The notes below the pieces were generated by a model. The model had not been told where the DNA came from. It saw nothing but the letters and a program-made list of their open reading frames with translations, and did not search any database. A stretch of DNA of 47,221 nt from Ensifer sp. IC3342. GTDB lineage: Bacteria; Pseudomonadota; Alphaproteobacteria; Rhizobiales; Rhizobiaceae. A program made the position numbers and the translations under genes. This document shows positions 28,512 to 38,648 of the stretch, piece by piece. Positions within the stretch are counted from its first letter, which is position 1, and each line of letters begins with the position of its first letter. The DNA lies in the NCBI RefSeq assembly GCF_020193655.1, contig NZ_JADYVE010000025.1, positions 1 through 47,221 on the forward strand, read 5' to 3'.

Positions 28512-29366
28512 ATGGCTTCGTTTATAGTGAAACAAGATTCAATGCCAGCAACAGCGAGTACGGGCCAATTATCCTCGGCTCGCCGATTGGTCGTGAAGAT
28601 TGGCTCCGGACTGATTGCCAATACGGAAACTGGAGAAATACGCGAATCTTGGCTTAATACGCTGATAGAAGATGTCGGCCGACTTTTCTCGCGCGGGCAG
28701 CAGGTGATCATTGTCACCTCCGGCGCTGTCGCGGTTGGATCACGTCGCGCCAGTCTGCTAGACGGAGCGAAGCACGTGGCCGCCGCGATTGGTCAGGTTC
28801 AGATCATGCGTGCCTACGAAAAGAGCTTGGCACGGTGTGGGCTCGGCGTGGGGCAAGTGCTATTGAGCTGCGAAGACATACACAATCAGAATCGCCGCCT
28901 CAATACTAAGCAAACCCTGCAACAACTCCTTCAAGTTGAGGCTGTACCTGTCGTCAACGAGAACGACACGACTGCAACAGCCGACATACGTGTTGGCGAC
29001 AATGATCGGTTAGCGGCGTGGGTCGCACAGATGGTAGGTGCCGACATTCTTATCCTGCTTTCAAACGTGGACGGCCTTTTTACTGAAGATCCAAGTGGCA
29101 ATCCGTTGGCCCGCCTGTTGACAGAGGTACGGTTTATAACGCCCGAAATAGAGGCGATGGCCTCTCATTCCCCCAATCGGCACAGTTCGGGTGGCATGAT
29201 AACAAAGTTAGTGGCAGCGAAGATAGCCATGGAAGCGGGGTGTAAAATGCTCATTGCAAAAGGAACCATATCTCACCCGCTCTCTGCCATAGAGAGAGGC
29301 GGCCCTTCGACATGCTTTGTTCCATTCACCAACGATAGGGATAAATCCGAAGCAGGTGACAGCTGA
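28512..29366 (+). CDS. proB: Glutamate 5-kinase lacking the PUA domain
   Basis: 284 residues from the ATG at 28512, chosen for the AGAAGAAGAG just upstream; ATGs at 28428 and 28542 are in frame. Amino-acid-kinase fold with the ProB motifs VVKIGSGLI, IVTSGAVAVGSRR, VPVVNENDTTATADIRVGDN and LLSNVDGLFTEDPSGNP, and HSSGGMITKLVAAKIAMEAG near the end. It phosphorylates glutamate, the first step of proline synthesis. Chromosomal proteins of about 370 residues usually have a C-terminal PUA domain, absent here; shorter PUA-less forms exist. proA is not in the window. It sits immediately downstream of IS21 copy 2 and appears intact, so it may be an accessory symbiotic copy supplying proline, for example to the proline hydroxylase at 40557-41399. 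Confidence 0.9.
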   Translation: MASFIVKQDSMPATASTGQLSSARRLVVKIGSGLIANTETGEIRESWLNTLIEDVGRLFSRGQQVIIVTSGAVAVGSRRASLLDGAKHVAAAIGQVQIMRAYEKSLARCGLGVGQVLLSCEDIHNQNRRLNTKQTLQQLLQVEAVPVVNENDTTATADIRVGDNDRLAAWVAQMVGADILILLSNVDGLFTEDPSGNPLARLLTEVRFITPEIEAMASHSPNRHSSGGMITKLVAAKIAMEAGCKMLIAKGTISHPLSAIERGGPSTCFVPFTNDRDKSEAGDS

Positions 29367-29822
29367 TCGCCGCCGATCAGGCGATACGTCACTGTGCTGG
29401 CCCCCGCGCGGCTGATAGCCATTCCCTCTAAGAAGGCTGATGGCACGCTCAGCAGAGGTACGTCATATTCAGGGCCGCGATCGGTCGCTCGCCCTTTTGT
29501 GCGACTGAGAGCCGAGGCTCGCTCGGATTGATGGAGCCGATCCTAGCGCATGGAGGGAGAGCCATGGGAGAGTATAGGGAGGCGATTAGAGCGGACGTTC
29601 AAGGCGCTGGGAAGACGGAGTGATCGACTGCACGTCTGCTTAGAAGCCGGGCTGGCGGGTTATGGGGTTGTGCCGTAAAGCCGCGACCCTTGGGCATGGC
29701 GGTTGCGCCAGTCCTGAAGCCAAGACGACACGCGCGTCGGCGCTGCGCACCCATCGCCAGCAGGTCAACGGTAAGCGCGAATTTCTGCGCGCCTTCTGAA
29801 GCGCAGTGCTGTGAGGCATGAA
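29367..29822. other. No recognised gene
   Basis: Between proB and the IS66 genes. I see only short ORFs without family resemblance; the sequence next to 29823 probably belongs to the IS66 element's left part. Confidence 0.4.
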
Positions 29823-29848
29823 GTGTCCACCAAAAGATAGGTGGACAC
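29823..29848 (+). promoter_or_regulatory. Perfect hairpin just before IS66 tnpA
   Basis: GTGTCCACC and GGTGGACAC form a 9-bp perfect stem around AAAAGATA, seven bases before the tnpA start at 29855. It could limit translation from outside transcripts or mark the element's end. Confidence 0.6.
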
Positions 29849-29854
29849 CAAATC

Positions 29855-30277
29855 ATGGATGAAGATGCTCCTAAACTGCAGGTGCGGCTTGTTGGTCGCG
29901 ACGGCGGCCGTCGATATGACCCTGCCTCAAGAGATCAGCTTGTCGCGGCGTGTTTAGAGCCCGGCGTTTCGGTCTCGCGGCTGGCGCTGGAACATGGCGT
30001 CAATGCAAATCTCGTTCGGAAGTGGATGAAGAAGGCCAGAGAGGAGCGTCCTTTGCCTTTGGTCTCGGCGTTCGTTCCGGTTCAGATTGCTCCGGATATG
30101 CACTCGTCTTCTGCCAGCGATCGACTGACGAAGACGGAGCCATTGGGCAAGCGCTCTCATGCATCCAAGGTGAGCGCGCTACTGCCGAACGGGGTCAGCC
30201 TGACGGTGGAATGCAGCGATGTTGATGGACTGGCGGCGATTATAGGAGCGTTGAGCCATGTTCAGACTGGGCGCTGA
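29855..30277 (+). CDS. tnpA: IS66-family TnpA (accessory protein)
   Basis: 140 residues with the helix-turn-helix region SRDQLVAACLEPGVSVSRLA then EHGVNANLVRKWMKKARE, typical of the first ORF of IS66 elements. It overlaps tnpB by 20 bp in another frame, indicating coupled translation. Intact, although tnpC of the same element is truncated. Confidence 0.85.
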   Translation: MDEDAPKLQVRLVGRDGGRRYDPASRDQLVAACLEPGVSVSRLALEHGVNANLVRKWMKKAREERPLPLVSAFVPVQIAPDMHSSSASDRLTKTEPLGKRSHASKVSALLPNGVSLTVECSDVDGLAAIIGALSHVQTGR

Positions 30278-30611
30278 CCTCAAGGTCTACCTGCATCGGG
30301 AACCGATCGACTTCCGCGCGGGCATCAACAGCCTTGCGGTTCTGGTGCAGGAGGTAATGGAGCTTGATCCCTTTGCTCCCGCGGTCTTTGCCTTTTGCAA
30401 TCGCCGTCACGACCGGATGAAGCTCCTGTTTTTTGATCGGTCCGGTTTTGTGATGGTGCTGAAGAAATTGACGGAAGACAGGTTCCGTTGGCCCCGCCGG
30501 GAGGTGCCGGTCGTTGTGCTGACGACAGAACAGCTCCACTGGATTCTCGACGGCATCGATATCGACGCGATGATCCGCCATCCGGTGCGGCAATATCAGA
30601 TCGCCGGTTGA
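30258..30611 (+). CDS. tnpB: IS66-family TnpB (accessory protein)
   Basis: 117 residues with the standard IS66 Orf2 features: VYLHREPIDFRAGINSLAVL, FAFCNRRHDRMKLLFFDRSG and WPRREVPVVVLTTEQLHWIL. Full length and intact. Role in transposition not well defined. Confidence 0.92.
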   Translation: MFRLGADLKVYLHREPIDFRAGINSLAVLVQEVMELDPFAPAVFAFCNRRHDRMKLLFFDRSGFVMVLKKLTEDRFRWPRREVPVVVLTTEQLHWILDGIDIDAMIRHPVRQYQIAG

Positions 30612-30629
30612 AGGTGGCAAATTGAGCTG

Positions 30630-31088
30630 TTGACGCAAAGGGGCGGTTCAGATTCAAGAATCGGATGGGTACGAGGCGGCGATCCTGACATTGCAGTGCT
30701 GATGGCGCAGTTGGCGGCAAATGCTGCCGAAATCGCTGCGCTTAAAGCCGAGAAGGAAGCGCTCTCGCGCCAGGTCGTCAAGCTGGAAGAGGAGTTGGCG
30801 CTCGCAAGGCTCCATCGCTTTGCCCCGCGCAGCGAAAAGCACATTGATCGCCTCTTCAACGAAGTCGAAGAGGCCGCAGACGAGGATGATCGTGATTATG
30901 GCGACGACGTCGCCGATCCCGGATACAGGCTTGCCGGCGGCCGATAGCACTGCGGGAAAAAAAACGGGACCGCAGACCTCTGCCGGAAGACCTGCCACGC
31001 GAGCGCGTCGAATATGACCTCCCCGACGATCAGAAGTCTTGTCCCTGCTGCCAGGGTCAGATGCATCGCATGGGCGAGGCCGTAAGAG
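30630..31088 (+). pseudogene. tnpC: IS66 TnpC transposase, truncated and frameshifted
   Basis: Begins with the coiled-coil LMAQLAANAAEIAALKAEKE and the IS66 motif RLHRFAPRSEKHIDRLFNEV, then loses frame near 30930. A second frame gives the zinc-finger-like YDLPDDQKSCPCCQGQMHRM. It ends at about 31088, before the DDE domain. Dead. Confidence 0.85.
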
Positions 31089-31123
31089 TTTTTGCAATGC
31101 CGTGTTCATTATGCACCCCCTGT

Positions 31124-31621
31124 TCAAGTGTCTGTAAACATTGGAATTTGACTTTCCGGCGGCGACTGACACGGGCGGCCTTTGCGCCTTATCGCAGTCG
31201 TGACGTCAGGACCGCGAAGATCCGAAGCCTTAATTTGGTACGGCGCGCCGGGAACAACCTGTTGGGCAGGCAGTATCCCAGCCGCGATCAGGCTGCGAAT
31301 GCGATGAGCTGTGACGTTGCTGGCCTTGGCAGCTTCGGTTAGCGTCAGCCATTCTCCGTCTTTCTCCGCTGATTTGTAGGCGTGAATTCCACGCACGCGC
31401 CGGATCGAGCCGACGCGTTTTGCCGTCCATGTCTTGCCTTGGGCAGTCAGCAGTCCCATCCGATTCAAGGTCGCAGCGATGTGCTCATCAGACCAGCGGC
31501 TCGCCATACTCTCGATGATGGCCAAGGCATCATCGGACGTGACACATTCATGTTCACCGGATTGTGGTTTGCGCAAACGGAGGGTGGAATGTCGACCACC
31601 CTTCCAATGGATGGTCAGCAC
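31124..31621 (-). pseudogene. Serine recombinase C-terminal remnant
   Basis: 165 residues reading LTIHWKGGRHSTLRLRKPQ, then SRWSDEHIAATLNRMGLLTA, AKRVGSIRRVRGIHAYKSAE and a tail with a second helix-turn-helix (LTLTEAAKASNVTAHRIRSL). The same layout occurs at the C-terminus of the recombinase at 36587-38648 but with different sequence, so this is the tail of another element of the same type. The resolvase domain is missing. Confidence 0.75.
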
Positions 31622-31769
31622 GATCTCGCAGTGAATTGAGCCGGATATCGCTACCGATGCGAGGGCGATTCAGGGTGCCACAGCCGTCAATGCGCATGGA
31701 AAATCGCGCTTACGGTCAACGCCTTCATGCTCAAGCACGGCCGTATCTATCCCGGCAAGAGGAGCTGCC

Positions 31770-32160
31770 ATGGCCGAAAAGGCCGCGCGGACCGATGCCC
31801 CGGAGAGCGAGGTCGTCGATCTCAAGGCACGAAACGCCGATGCCGACGAGCGTATCGAGCGGCTGACGCAGATCCTGAAGGCCTTCGATCGCGCCCGGTT
31901 CGGCCGCCGATCGGAAAAGCTCGGCTCCCCAAGCACCGACGACGAGCAGCAGGCCTTTGTCTTCGACGAGATCGAGACCGGCATCGCCGCGATCCGGGCA
32001 CAGGTCAGCAAGGGCCGCGAGCGTCCGGATGGCAAACGTCCGCCGCGGCCACGCAAGAGCTTCGCACCCCATCTGGAGCGGGTCGAAGTCGTCATCGAGC
32101 CGGAGGAGTTGCCGGAGCATGCCGGCAAGCAGAGCGTGCTGATCGGCGAGGAAAGCGGTC
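31770..32160 (+). pseudogene. IS66 TnpC N-terminal fragment
   Basis: Starts MAEKAARTDAPESEVVDLKA, with AFDRARFGRRSEKLGSPSTD and VEVVIEPEELPEHAGKQSVL, the N-terminal part of an IS66 transposase. It is cut off at about 32160 by unrelated sequence. 32161-32459 holds nothing that I recognise. Confidence 0.8.
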
Positions 32161-32459
32161 AGCCGATAACGTCAGGCTCCCTGTTGCAAGGGTTTTCTGC
32201 AGATATTTTTGATCGGATCGCTTGCTTCCATATGTACGGCCTTTGTGTGTGGTCGCACATGACCACTGGCCAAGATGGTTTCCGCAACGCGCGTTCCTAA
32301 CACGGCAACGACCTTAAAGGGCCACTGGAACTAACGGAGTGTCACGCGTCTTGGATCGATCGATCGCACCATCTGTTCTCCCTTGCAAGTTCACACAGCA
32401 TCAGCTCAGCACGGCACGGCAGCATTGATAGCGCTTGCCGTGATGGCCAATTTCCTAAA

Positions 32460-33494
32460 TTAAAATGTTGCGCTTTGTCCTTCTGTACGGCTGTATGTCT
32501 CGCCGCTCACCATGAGCTTCCAAGCAATACGGGCGATCTTGTTGGCCAGCGCCACGGCCACCAATTTCGGTTTCTTCCGTTGCAGGAGTTCGATAATCCA
32601 TCGTGAAGCATGCCTGCTTCGACCTGCTCTGACGTGCTGGAGAAGAGCAGTCGCGCCGACCACCAATATGCTCCTCAGCATTTCGTCACCGGCACGGGTG
32701 ATCACCCCAAGCCTGACCTTGCCTGCAGTCGAATGGTCTTTTGGCGTGAGCCCTATCCAGGCGGCAAAATCTCGACCAGATCTAAATAGCCGTGGATCTG
32801 GGGTCTTCATCATCAAAAGCGATGCACCGACCGGCCCGACACCCGGAATTTCGGCCAGGCGCCTGCTGCATTCATCGGAGCGATGCAACGCGGTCAGTTT
32901 TTCCTCGACCGCCTTCGTTTCGGCAAGCAAGTCGCGATACTCAACGCCATGCATGGCAAAAAGCTCGCGGGCCAATGCAGGCAGGGATTGATCAGCCGCA
33001 ATCCGCTCCAGCAGCGGTTCGATTCGGCACATGCCCTTGGCCGCAGCGATACCGAACTCCATGGCAAAACCGCGAATTGCGTTGGCAAGTTGTGTTCGAT
33101 TGCGAATGAGTCTCTCTCGCAAACCGACCAGCATCAATGCCGCCTGCTGGTCCGCAGACTTCACCGGCACGAACCGCATGGTGGGTCGGCTCATCGCCTC
33201 ACACAAAGCCTCCGCGTCCGCCGCGTCGTTCTTGCCGCGTTTGACGTAGGGCTTTGCCAATTGAGGCGCGATCAATTTCACCTCATGACCGAACGAACTT
33301 AACAGCCTCGCCCAATGATGAGAACCTCCACAGGCTTCGAGTGCGATAGTAGTCGGCGGCGTTTTCTCGAAGAATTTCACCATCTCCCTGCGCGAAAGCT
33401 TCTTGCGAAGGACTGGTTGCTCGGCTGCGTTCACGCCATGCAATTGGAAAACGCTCTTTGACGTATCCATGCCAATTCGGATAATCTCTTCCAC
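32460..33494 (-). CDS. IS110-family transposase, apparently intact
   Basis: 344 residues from the GTG at 33494. N-terminal DEDD catalytic domain (IGMDTSKSVFQLHGV, IALEACGGSHHWARLL, KRGKNDAADAEALCEAMSRP) and C-terminal serine domain (IPGVGPVGASLLMM, SGRDFAAWIGLTPKDHSTAG). Length is normal for the family and no interruption is seen, so the element may be active. It lies in IS66 and integrase debris. Confidence 0.92.
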   Translation of the reverse strand: MEEIIRIGMDTSKSVFQLHGVNAAEQPVLRKKLSRREMVKFFEKTPPTTIALEACGGSHHWARLLSSFGHEVKLIAPQLAKPYVKRGKNDAADAEALCEAMSRPTMRFVPVKSADQQAALMLVGLRERLIRNRTQLANAIRGFAMEFGIAAAKGMCRIEPLLERIAADQSLPALARELFAMHGVEYRDLLAETKAVEEKLTALHRSDECSRRLAEIPGVGPVGASLLMMKTPDPRLFRSGRDFAAWIGLTPKDHSTAGKVRLGVITRAGDEMLRSILVVGATALLQHVRAGRSRHASRWIIELLQRKKPKLVAVALANKIARIAWKLMVSGETYSRTEGQSATF

Positions 33495-33589
33495 GGACGG
33501 TCTCCCTCGATTGAGCTTTCAACGAACTCATTCTGGCACATTACGATGCCGTTGGGAGCCGTCCACCCCAACATATGTGGATGAGCGCC

Positions 33590-33675
33590 TCGATTTCGGA
33601 TGCTGGCCAGCCTTGAGCAATGCGGGTCAAGGTCAGGGAGAGCCAGTCGAGCGGATCGACGCCATTCATTTTGGC
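33590..33675 (-). mobile_element. IS66 TnpC C-terminal scrap
   Basis: The minus strand reads MNGVDPLDWLSLTLTRIAQG then WPASEIEAL, the last conserved stretch of IS66 transposases before the usual PWN motif. It is separated from other IS66 pieces by the intact IS110. Confidence 0.65.
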
Positions 33676-33781
33676 CGTTTATGCCGACCGGCGAACTATG
33701 CCGATGAATCAAGTTTTTGCCAACGTTTTCGGTAACGTAGCGGTGGCCTGGTCGGCATAGCGTAGGGTCTCTCCGTCGCAA

Positions 33782-34050
33782 TTGACGCGAAGGAGAGGAC
33801 ATATGAACGCAACTGACTATTTGAATCGCAGCGCCCTATATCGGAAGCTGCTCTACGGTCCGTATCGGGAGTTGGCGCGCGTTTACGCTGCCAAAATGTC
33901 GAACGAAGGTTTGGGTCGGCAATGCACGTGGCGCTCGCTGAGCCTGTTTCGAGACCTGATGGACTGGCATGTTGGCAATGGACATGCTCCGCAGGATTTG
34001 AGCGAAGTTTATGTCGATCGTTTTCTTGAGCATCGTTTCAAACACTGGAG
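33782..34050 (+). pseudogene. Tyrosine recombinase N-terminal fragment
   Basis: MNATDYLNRSALYRKLLYGP, then GLGRQCTWRSLSLFRDLMDW and LSEVYVDRFLEHRFKHW, the SAM-like N-terminal domain of one of the three recombinases in rhizobial recombinase cassettes. It is cut at about 34050 next to IS3 sequence. The inverted GGTCGGCATA-type repeats just upstream (33675-33763) are probably the end of that cassette. Confidence 0.75.
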
Positions 34051-34196
34051 TCCCCCTAGTTTTTCATTTCGCCCGACAACTGATCGCCAGCCCGTGCCCG
34101 GGAGCCTCGTGCATCATTCCGATCGCGGAGTTTGACCTTGCCCCGTTGAAATAATCCATTTTGAAGTAAGCTCTGGCCCATTGAGAGGACCAGGGA

Positions 34197-34459
34197 ATGA
34201 AGCGCAATCGTTTCACAGACGAACAGATCATCGGGATTCTGAAGGAGCACGAGGCGGGCACGCCGGTCGCGGAGCTTTGCCGCAAGCACGGCGTCAGCGA
34301 TGCCAGCATCTATAAGTGGAAAGCCAAGTTCGGCGGCATGGACATCTCCGAAGCCAAGCGGCTGAAGACGCTGGAGGACGAGAACACGAAGCTGAAGCGG
34401 CTTCTGGCGGATGCGATGCTCGACAATGCTGCTTTAAAAGACCTTTTGGGAAAGAATGT
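34197..34459 (+). pseudogene. IS3-family (IS407-group) OrfA, cut by an IS1111-type insertion
   Basis: MKRNRFTDEQIIGILKEHEA, with the helix-turn-helix AELCRKHGVSDASIYKWKAK and the leucine zipper LKTLEDENTKLKRLLADAML ending KDLLGK. At that point, the normal OrfA end and frameshift zone, the IS1111-type element begins. OrfB resumes at 35815. Confidence 0.9.
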
Positions 34460-35807
34460 ATGGTCCGCCCCGTCCGTGCAAGGTGTCGTGAGGTCGTGGG
34501 TGACGATTTCAGTTGCATAAATGTATCCGGCCTCTCGCGAGTGGACTGCTGTTGCAGCCAGGCCATGATGAGATCTGCACACGCCGTTCCCAATAAATGG
34601 TTCGGGCACGTAGCCCGCTTTTTTGCGCAGGATTTACGGCATGCTGATCCACTGTTTCGTCATCACTCGTCCCGAGCCTTGCAATCGAGCCCAGAGCCTC
34701 AAGCGAAAGCAGGATCCCTGCGTTCGTAAAGAGCTCCCGGCTTGTTCAAGACGACCCAGACGATACGTGCCATCTTGGCCGCGAGTGCAACCACTGCCTT
34801 GTTGGGATGCATTCGAGCCTCAAGGCCGTCGAGCCAGCTTCCCAAGCGATCCCGCGTCCGGTCGAGATGTCGGAAACACGAGCGTGCGCCATGAACGAGC
34901 AGCTTCCGCACGTACAGATTGCCGCGCTTGCTGATGCCCAGCAGCGTTTGTTTGCCTCCGGTCGAGTATTGTCTGGGCACCAGTCCCAGCCAGGCAGCCA
35001 GATCGCGAGCCTTGCGGAACTGCAGCCCATTGCCGACAGCGGCCAACAAAGCAGTCGCGCCCAATGCTCCGATACCGGGGATGGTCATCAGACGGCGCGC
35101 AACGTCTTCCCGATCTGCTATCGCCTCAATCTCTTTCGTCACTTGGCGGATGCGATCCTCGAGGCGCAACAGATCGGCATATAGATCGCCCAGCAACCGA
35201 CGCATCGTTGATGACATGTCGTTGTCCTCGTCATGCAAAGCCTGCGGCAGATCAAGCTTGAACAACCCAGCGCCTTGGCGCAAAGGGACGCCATATTCCA
35301 GACAGAAGGCTCGCATCTGGTTGATGAGCCGCGTCCTGGATCTGATCATCTGATCGCGGATCCGGTGCAGCGCTTGAAGATCGACCTGATCGATTTCCTT
35401 CACCGTCACGAACCGCATGGTCGGTCGCGTCGCGGCCTCCGCGATCGCTTCAGCGTCGATGATGTCGTTCTTGTTCGACTTGACGTAGGGCTTCACGAAT
35501 TGAGCGGGGATCAAGCGCACCTTGTGTCCAAGCGCCTGTATCTTCCGGGCGAGCCACTGCGACCCCGCGCAGGATTCCATGCCGACTATTGTCGGATCTG
35601 CGCGTGCAAAGAACTGCAGAAGGGTGTCGCGTCGAAAGCGAGCTTTCTGAACAGGCGTGCCGTCGCAGCTCAGACCAACGACGTGGAAGATGTTCTTGCC
35701 GATATCGATTCCATAGACAGCCGCAGGCCGCGGCAGATTGCGGTGAGACATTGCTTCCTCCATTGATTGGCCGCCTCATGATGAGCGAGGAGGACGGGGC
35801 GGACCAT
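34460..35807 (-). mobile_element. IS110/IS1111-group element inserted in the IS3 element
   Basis: Bounded by a 16-bp perfect inverted repeat, ATGGTCCGCCCCGTCC at 34460-34475 and its complement at 35792-35807. Subterminal inverted repeats are typical of the IS1111 group, so the true ends may lie a few bases outside. It splits OrfA and OrfB of the IS3 element at their junction. Confidence 0.85.
34699..35751 (-). CDS. IS110/IS1111-group transposase, apparently intact
   Basis: 350 residues from the ATG at 35751, which follows GGAGGAAGCA. DEDD domain (YGIDIGKNIFHVVGL, GMESCAGSQWLARKI, SNKNDIIDAEAIAEAATRPT) and C-terminal serine domain (IPGIGALGATALLAAV, RDLAAWLGLVPRQYSTGG). Complete and in one frame; flanked by perfect inverted repeats, so probably still capable of movement. 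Confidence 0.93.
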   Translation of the reverse strand: MSHRNLPRPAAVYGIDIGKNIFHVVGLSCDGTPVQKARFRRDTLLQFFARADPTIVGMESCAGSQWLARKIQALGHKVRLIPAQFVKPYVKSNKNDIIDAEAIAEAATRPTMRFVTVKEIDQVDLQALHRIRDQMIRSRTRLINQMRAFCLEYGVPLRQGAGLFKLDLPQALHDEDNDMSSTMRRLLGDLYADLLRLEDRIRQVTKEIEAIADREDVARRLMTIPGIGALGATALLAAVGNGLQFRKARDLAAWLGLVPRQYSTGGKQTLLGISKRGNLYVRKLLVHGARSCFRHLDRTRDRLGSWLDGLEARMHPNKAVVALAAKMARIVWVVLNKPGALYERRDPAFA

Positions 35808-35814
35808 CCCATTA

Positions 35815-36563
35815 GTGGTGACGCCCGCAGCAAAGCGGCGAGCTGTCGCGCATCTGATGGACCAACATCAGACGAGCGAACGGCGGGCGTGTAAAGCCAT
35901 CGGCTTTTGCCGGATGACGATCCGTTACGAAACGAAACGCGACGACGATCATAGCCTTCGCGAGCGAATGAAGGCGTTGGCGCATGAACGCCGCCGCTTT
36001 GGCTATCGACGCATTCATGTGCTGCTCAGGCGCGAGGGGCACCTTGTGAACCACAAGAGGCTCTTCCGGCTCTATCGGGAGGAGAAGCTGACAGTGCGCA
36101 AACGCGGCGGCCGCAAGCGAGCGATAGGCACGCGAGCGCCGATGCTGATCCCGATGGCAGCCAATGATCGTTGGTCGCTGGACTTCGTGTCGGATCAGTT
36201 CACCGATGGAAGCAGGTTCCGGGTTCTGACGGTCGTCGACGATTGCACCAGGGAATGCCTGGGCCTCATCGCCGACACGTCGCTCTCCGGCCTGCGGGTC
36301 GCCCGTGAGCTGGATCGGATCATCGAGGAACGTGGCAAGCCCAGGATGATCGTCAGCGGCAGCGAATTCACCAGCAACGCGATTTTGCAATGGACGGATC
36401 GGAGCAAGGTGGATTGGCACTACATCGCGCCGGGCAAGCCGATCCAGAACGCCTTCATCGAAAGCTTCAATGGGCGGCTGCGCGACGAGCTCTTGAATGA
36501 GACGCTCTTCTCGTCACTGGCCCATGCTCGATCAGCGCTTTCAAACTGGCGCAGCGACTACAA
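35815..36563 (+). pseudogene. IS3-family OrfB, N-terminal part
   Basis: Starts MVTPAAKRRAVAHLMDQHQT and carries the integrase core DDE motif: WSLDFVSDQFTDGSRFR, VVDDCTRECLGLIADT and the region NAFIESFNGRLRDELLNE. After NWRSDYN (36563) the frame enters a serine-recombinase element. The missing C-terminus lies at 39178-39350. The catalytic centre is complete but the gene is split. Confidence 0.88.
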
Positions 36564-36586
36564 TCCTGTTTTATACGCCCATCTTT

Positions 36587-38648
36587 CTATGTTGTTGAAG
36601 GGAGTAAGCTTTCCTGATTTGGAGGCGATCCTGTGGGGTGCCTCGGGTTCTGTCGGACGCGATCGAGGATGTGACGTGCTTCTGGGGTCGCGAGTTTTGA
36701 ACGGCTGAAGATCCATGGGCCATCGGGCAGCGGATGAGCGCCTTCAATCTCGACGGCCTCGGCCGCCAGGCGCAACGTCTTTGGTGTGACCCCGAGCAAC
36801 TTCGCCGCACCTCCCAGATTAAGCCAAGGCTCGACCCCGTCGATCTGGGGACGGAAGACTGGAATCTTGCGATATGATCTCAGCGCGGTGACCCGCTCCC
36901 GCGTCCAACGATTGCCATTGCCAGTCGTCAGCCCGTTGCGATTGAGGACACCGGCAATCACGTCGTCATTGGCAATAAGGACGAGTTGCCGCACAGCCGC
37001 AATGATGTCGTCGGGGGTCGCGTTTCTTTGCCCTCGGCGCCGTTTTGGCAAGCGTAGCTCGGTATGGACCCCGCCAACCCAATGAATGACAAGGACGATC
37101 TCAGAGGTTACATCATCGAGATCGGCGACCACTTCATGGATGAGCGTGCGCACGATCCGTTTCTCGAACCTTGCATCGGTCGATGGCGCTGTCCAGACGG
37201 CGCGAAGGTTCCCCGCAAGCGCGGCCATCTGCGATGTGGACATCGGAATTGGCTGCGGCGCCGCCATCTGGTGTTTGGCAATCCTGGCCTCGATCTCGCC
37301 GACGCGAGCGAGCGTCTTGTTCCAGCGCGCCTCGAGCTCCGACGTCACCAGCCTGTTCTCCGGATCAGCCGCGTTATATTGCCCGAATGCTCGCTCAGCG
37401 GCATAGCGCGCTGCCTCGAGGTCGCGCAGTAGGGCATCCTGAACCTGGTCGCGTTGGCTGGCCATATTACATTCTGCCTCGACGGCGGCGGCAATGGCGC
37501 CTGGTTCGACCACGCCGAGCAGTGCCTCTTCGATCGCGTCATCTACCCGCAGGCCGCCGAAAGCAATGCAGCGGGGCTCGCCATTGTCGAGCAGACCACG
37601 CCAGCAGGAATAGCGCGGAATGTTATGATTGCTTCCGGTGTACCGAACTGTCAGCTTCCGACCGCACCTCTTACAACGGAAAAGGCCGGCAAGCAGAGCG
37701 TCGCCATGCTTCGGCGCTCCAGATGGCGGCTGGCCGGCACATTGTCGCTGACCATCTTGCGGATCTCCTCCGCCTGTTCCCAACTGATGTAACCTTCATG
37801 TGCATCCGGGATCAGCGCCAGCCATTCATCACGCGTCTTGCGACGAATTCCAGACCGGCCATCGTATCGGGGCACGGAGCGACTCTTACCATAAGCATAC
37901 GCGCCACCGTAGATCGGGTTCGCAATCATCCGGTGGATGGTTGCATAATTCGGCCTGCGCCAGATGACGTCGCCATTGGCGTACCTGACCGGCAGGTCCA
38001 GGCCCTGCTCAAGGAACCATAGCAGGGCCTGCCGTGCACTGCCGAGTTCGGCAACCTTGTTGAAGACGAGCACAATGGCCTCTTGGATGCGTCGGTCGGG
38101 ATCCTTCTCGATCCTGTCACCGGCTTTCAAGAAGCCAATCGGGACAGTGACGACAAGTTCACCACGGCGGGCCTTCTCGTAGCGCGCGGAAAGGGAGCGC
38201 TGACGCAAGAGATCGAGCTCATACTCGTTGAGGCTGCCCTTCAGGCCCAAAAGCAGGCGGTCATTACCCTGGCGCGGTGCATAAACCGCTTCCTGGTCGA
38301 TCAGGACGGTATCGACGACGCGGCACATCTCGATGAGTTGCTGCCAATCTCGGCTGTTCCGGGCGAAGCGCGATACCTCGCGCGCGGCCACGGCGCCAAC
38401 CTTGCCAAGGCAGACTCCGCCACCATCCGGTCAAATCCAGCCCGGGCCACACCGCCGGCGGCTGAGCGACCAAGATCGTCATCCACCGTCTCAATGTGTG
38501 ACCATCCAAGTGCTGCCAGTCGATCGCGCATGGCGTATTGAAGGGCGCTGCTTTCGCGATTGTGCAGGACCTGATGGGCCGAGGATTGTCGAACATACAG
38601 GATAGCCTTCCGCTCCAGATGGTGCGGCCCAATCTTCTCATGCATCAT
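36587..38648 (-). pseudogene. Large serine recombinase, two frameshifts
   Basis: Starts MHEKIGPHHLERKAILYVRQ near 38648, with the catalytic serine in YVRQSS. One base is missing near 38421 (ARAGFDRMVAE then CLGKVGAVAAREVSRFARN). The middle frame covers the recombinase domain (LGLKGSLNEYELDLLRQRSL, ANPIYGGAYAYGKSRSVPRY). A second shift near 37720 precedes the zinc ribbon LFRCKRCGRKLTVRYTG and the long C-terminal coiled region to 36587. About 680 residues if repaired. It is the presumed mobility gene of the element. Confidence 0.85.

Noticed and set aside
28824..28841. sigma-54-like TTGGCACGGTGTGGGC
   Set aside because: It is inside proB coding sequence and no gene starts after it.
37171..38022. 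Plus-strand ORF of 283 codons
   Set aside because: Antisense to the serine recombinase; low-complexity arginine-rich translation.
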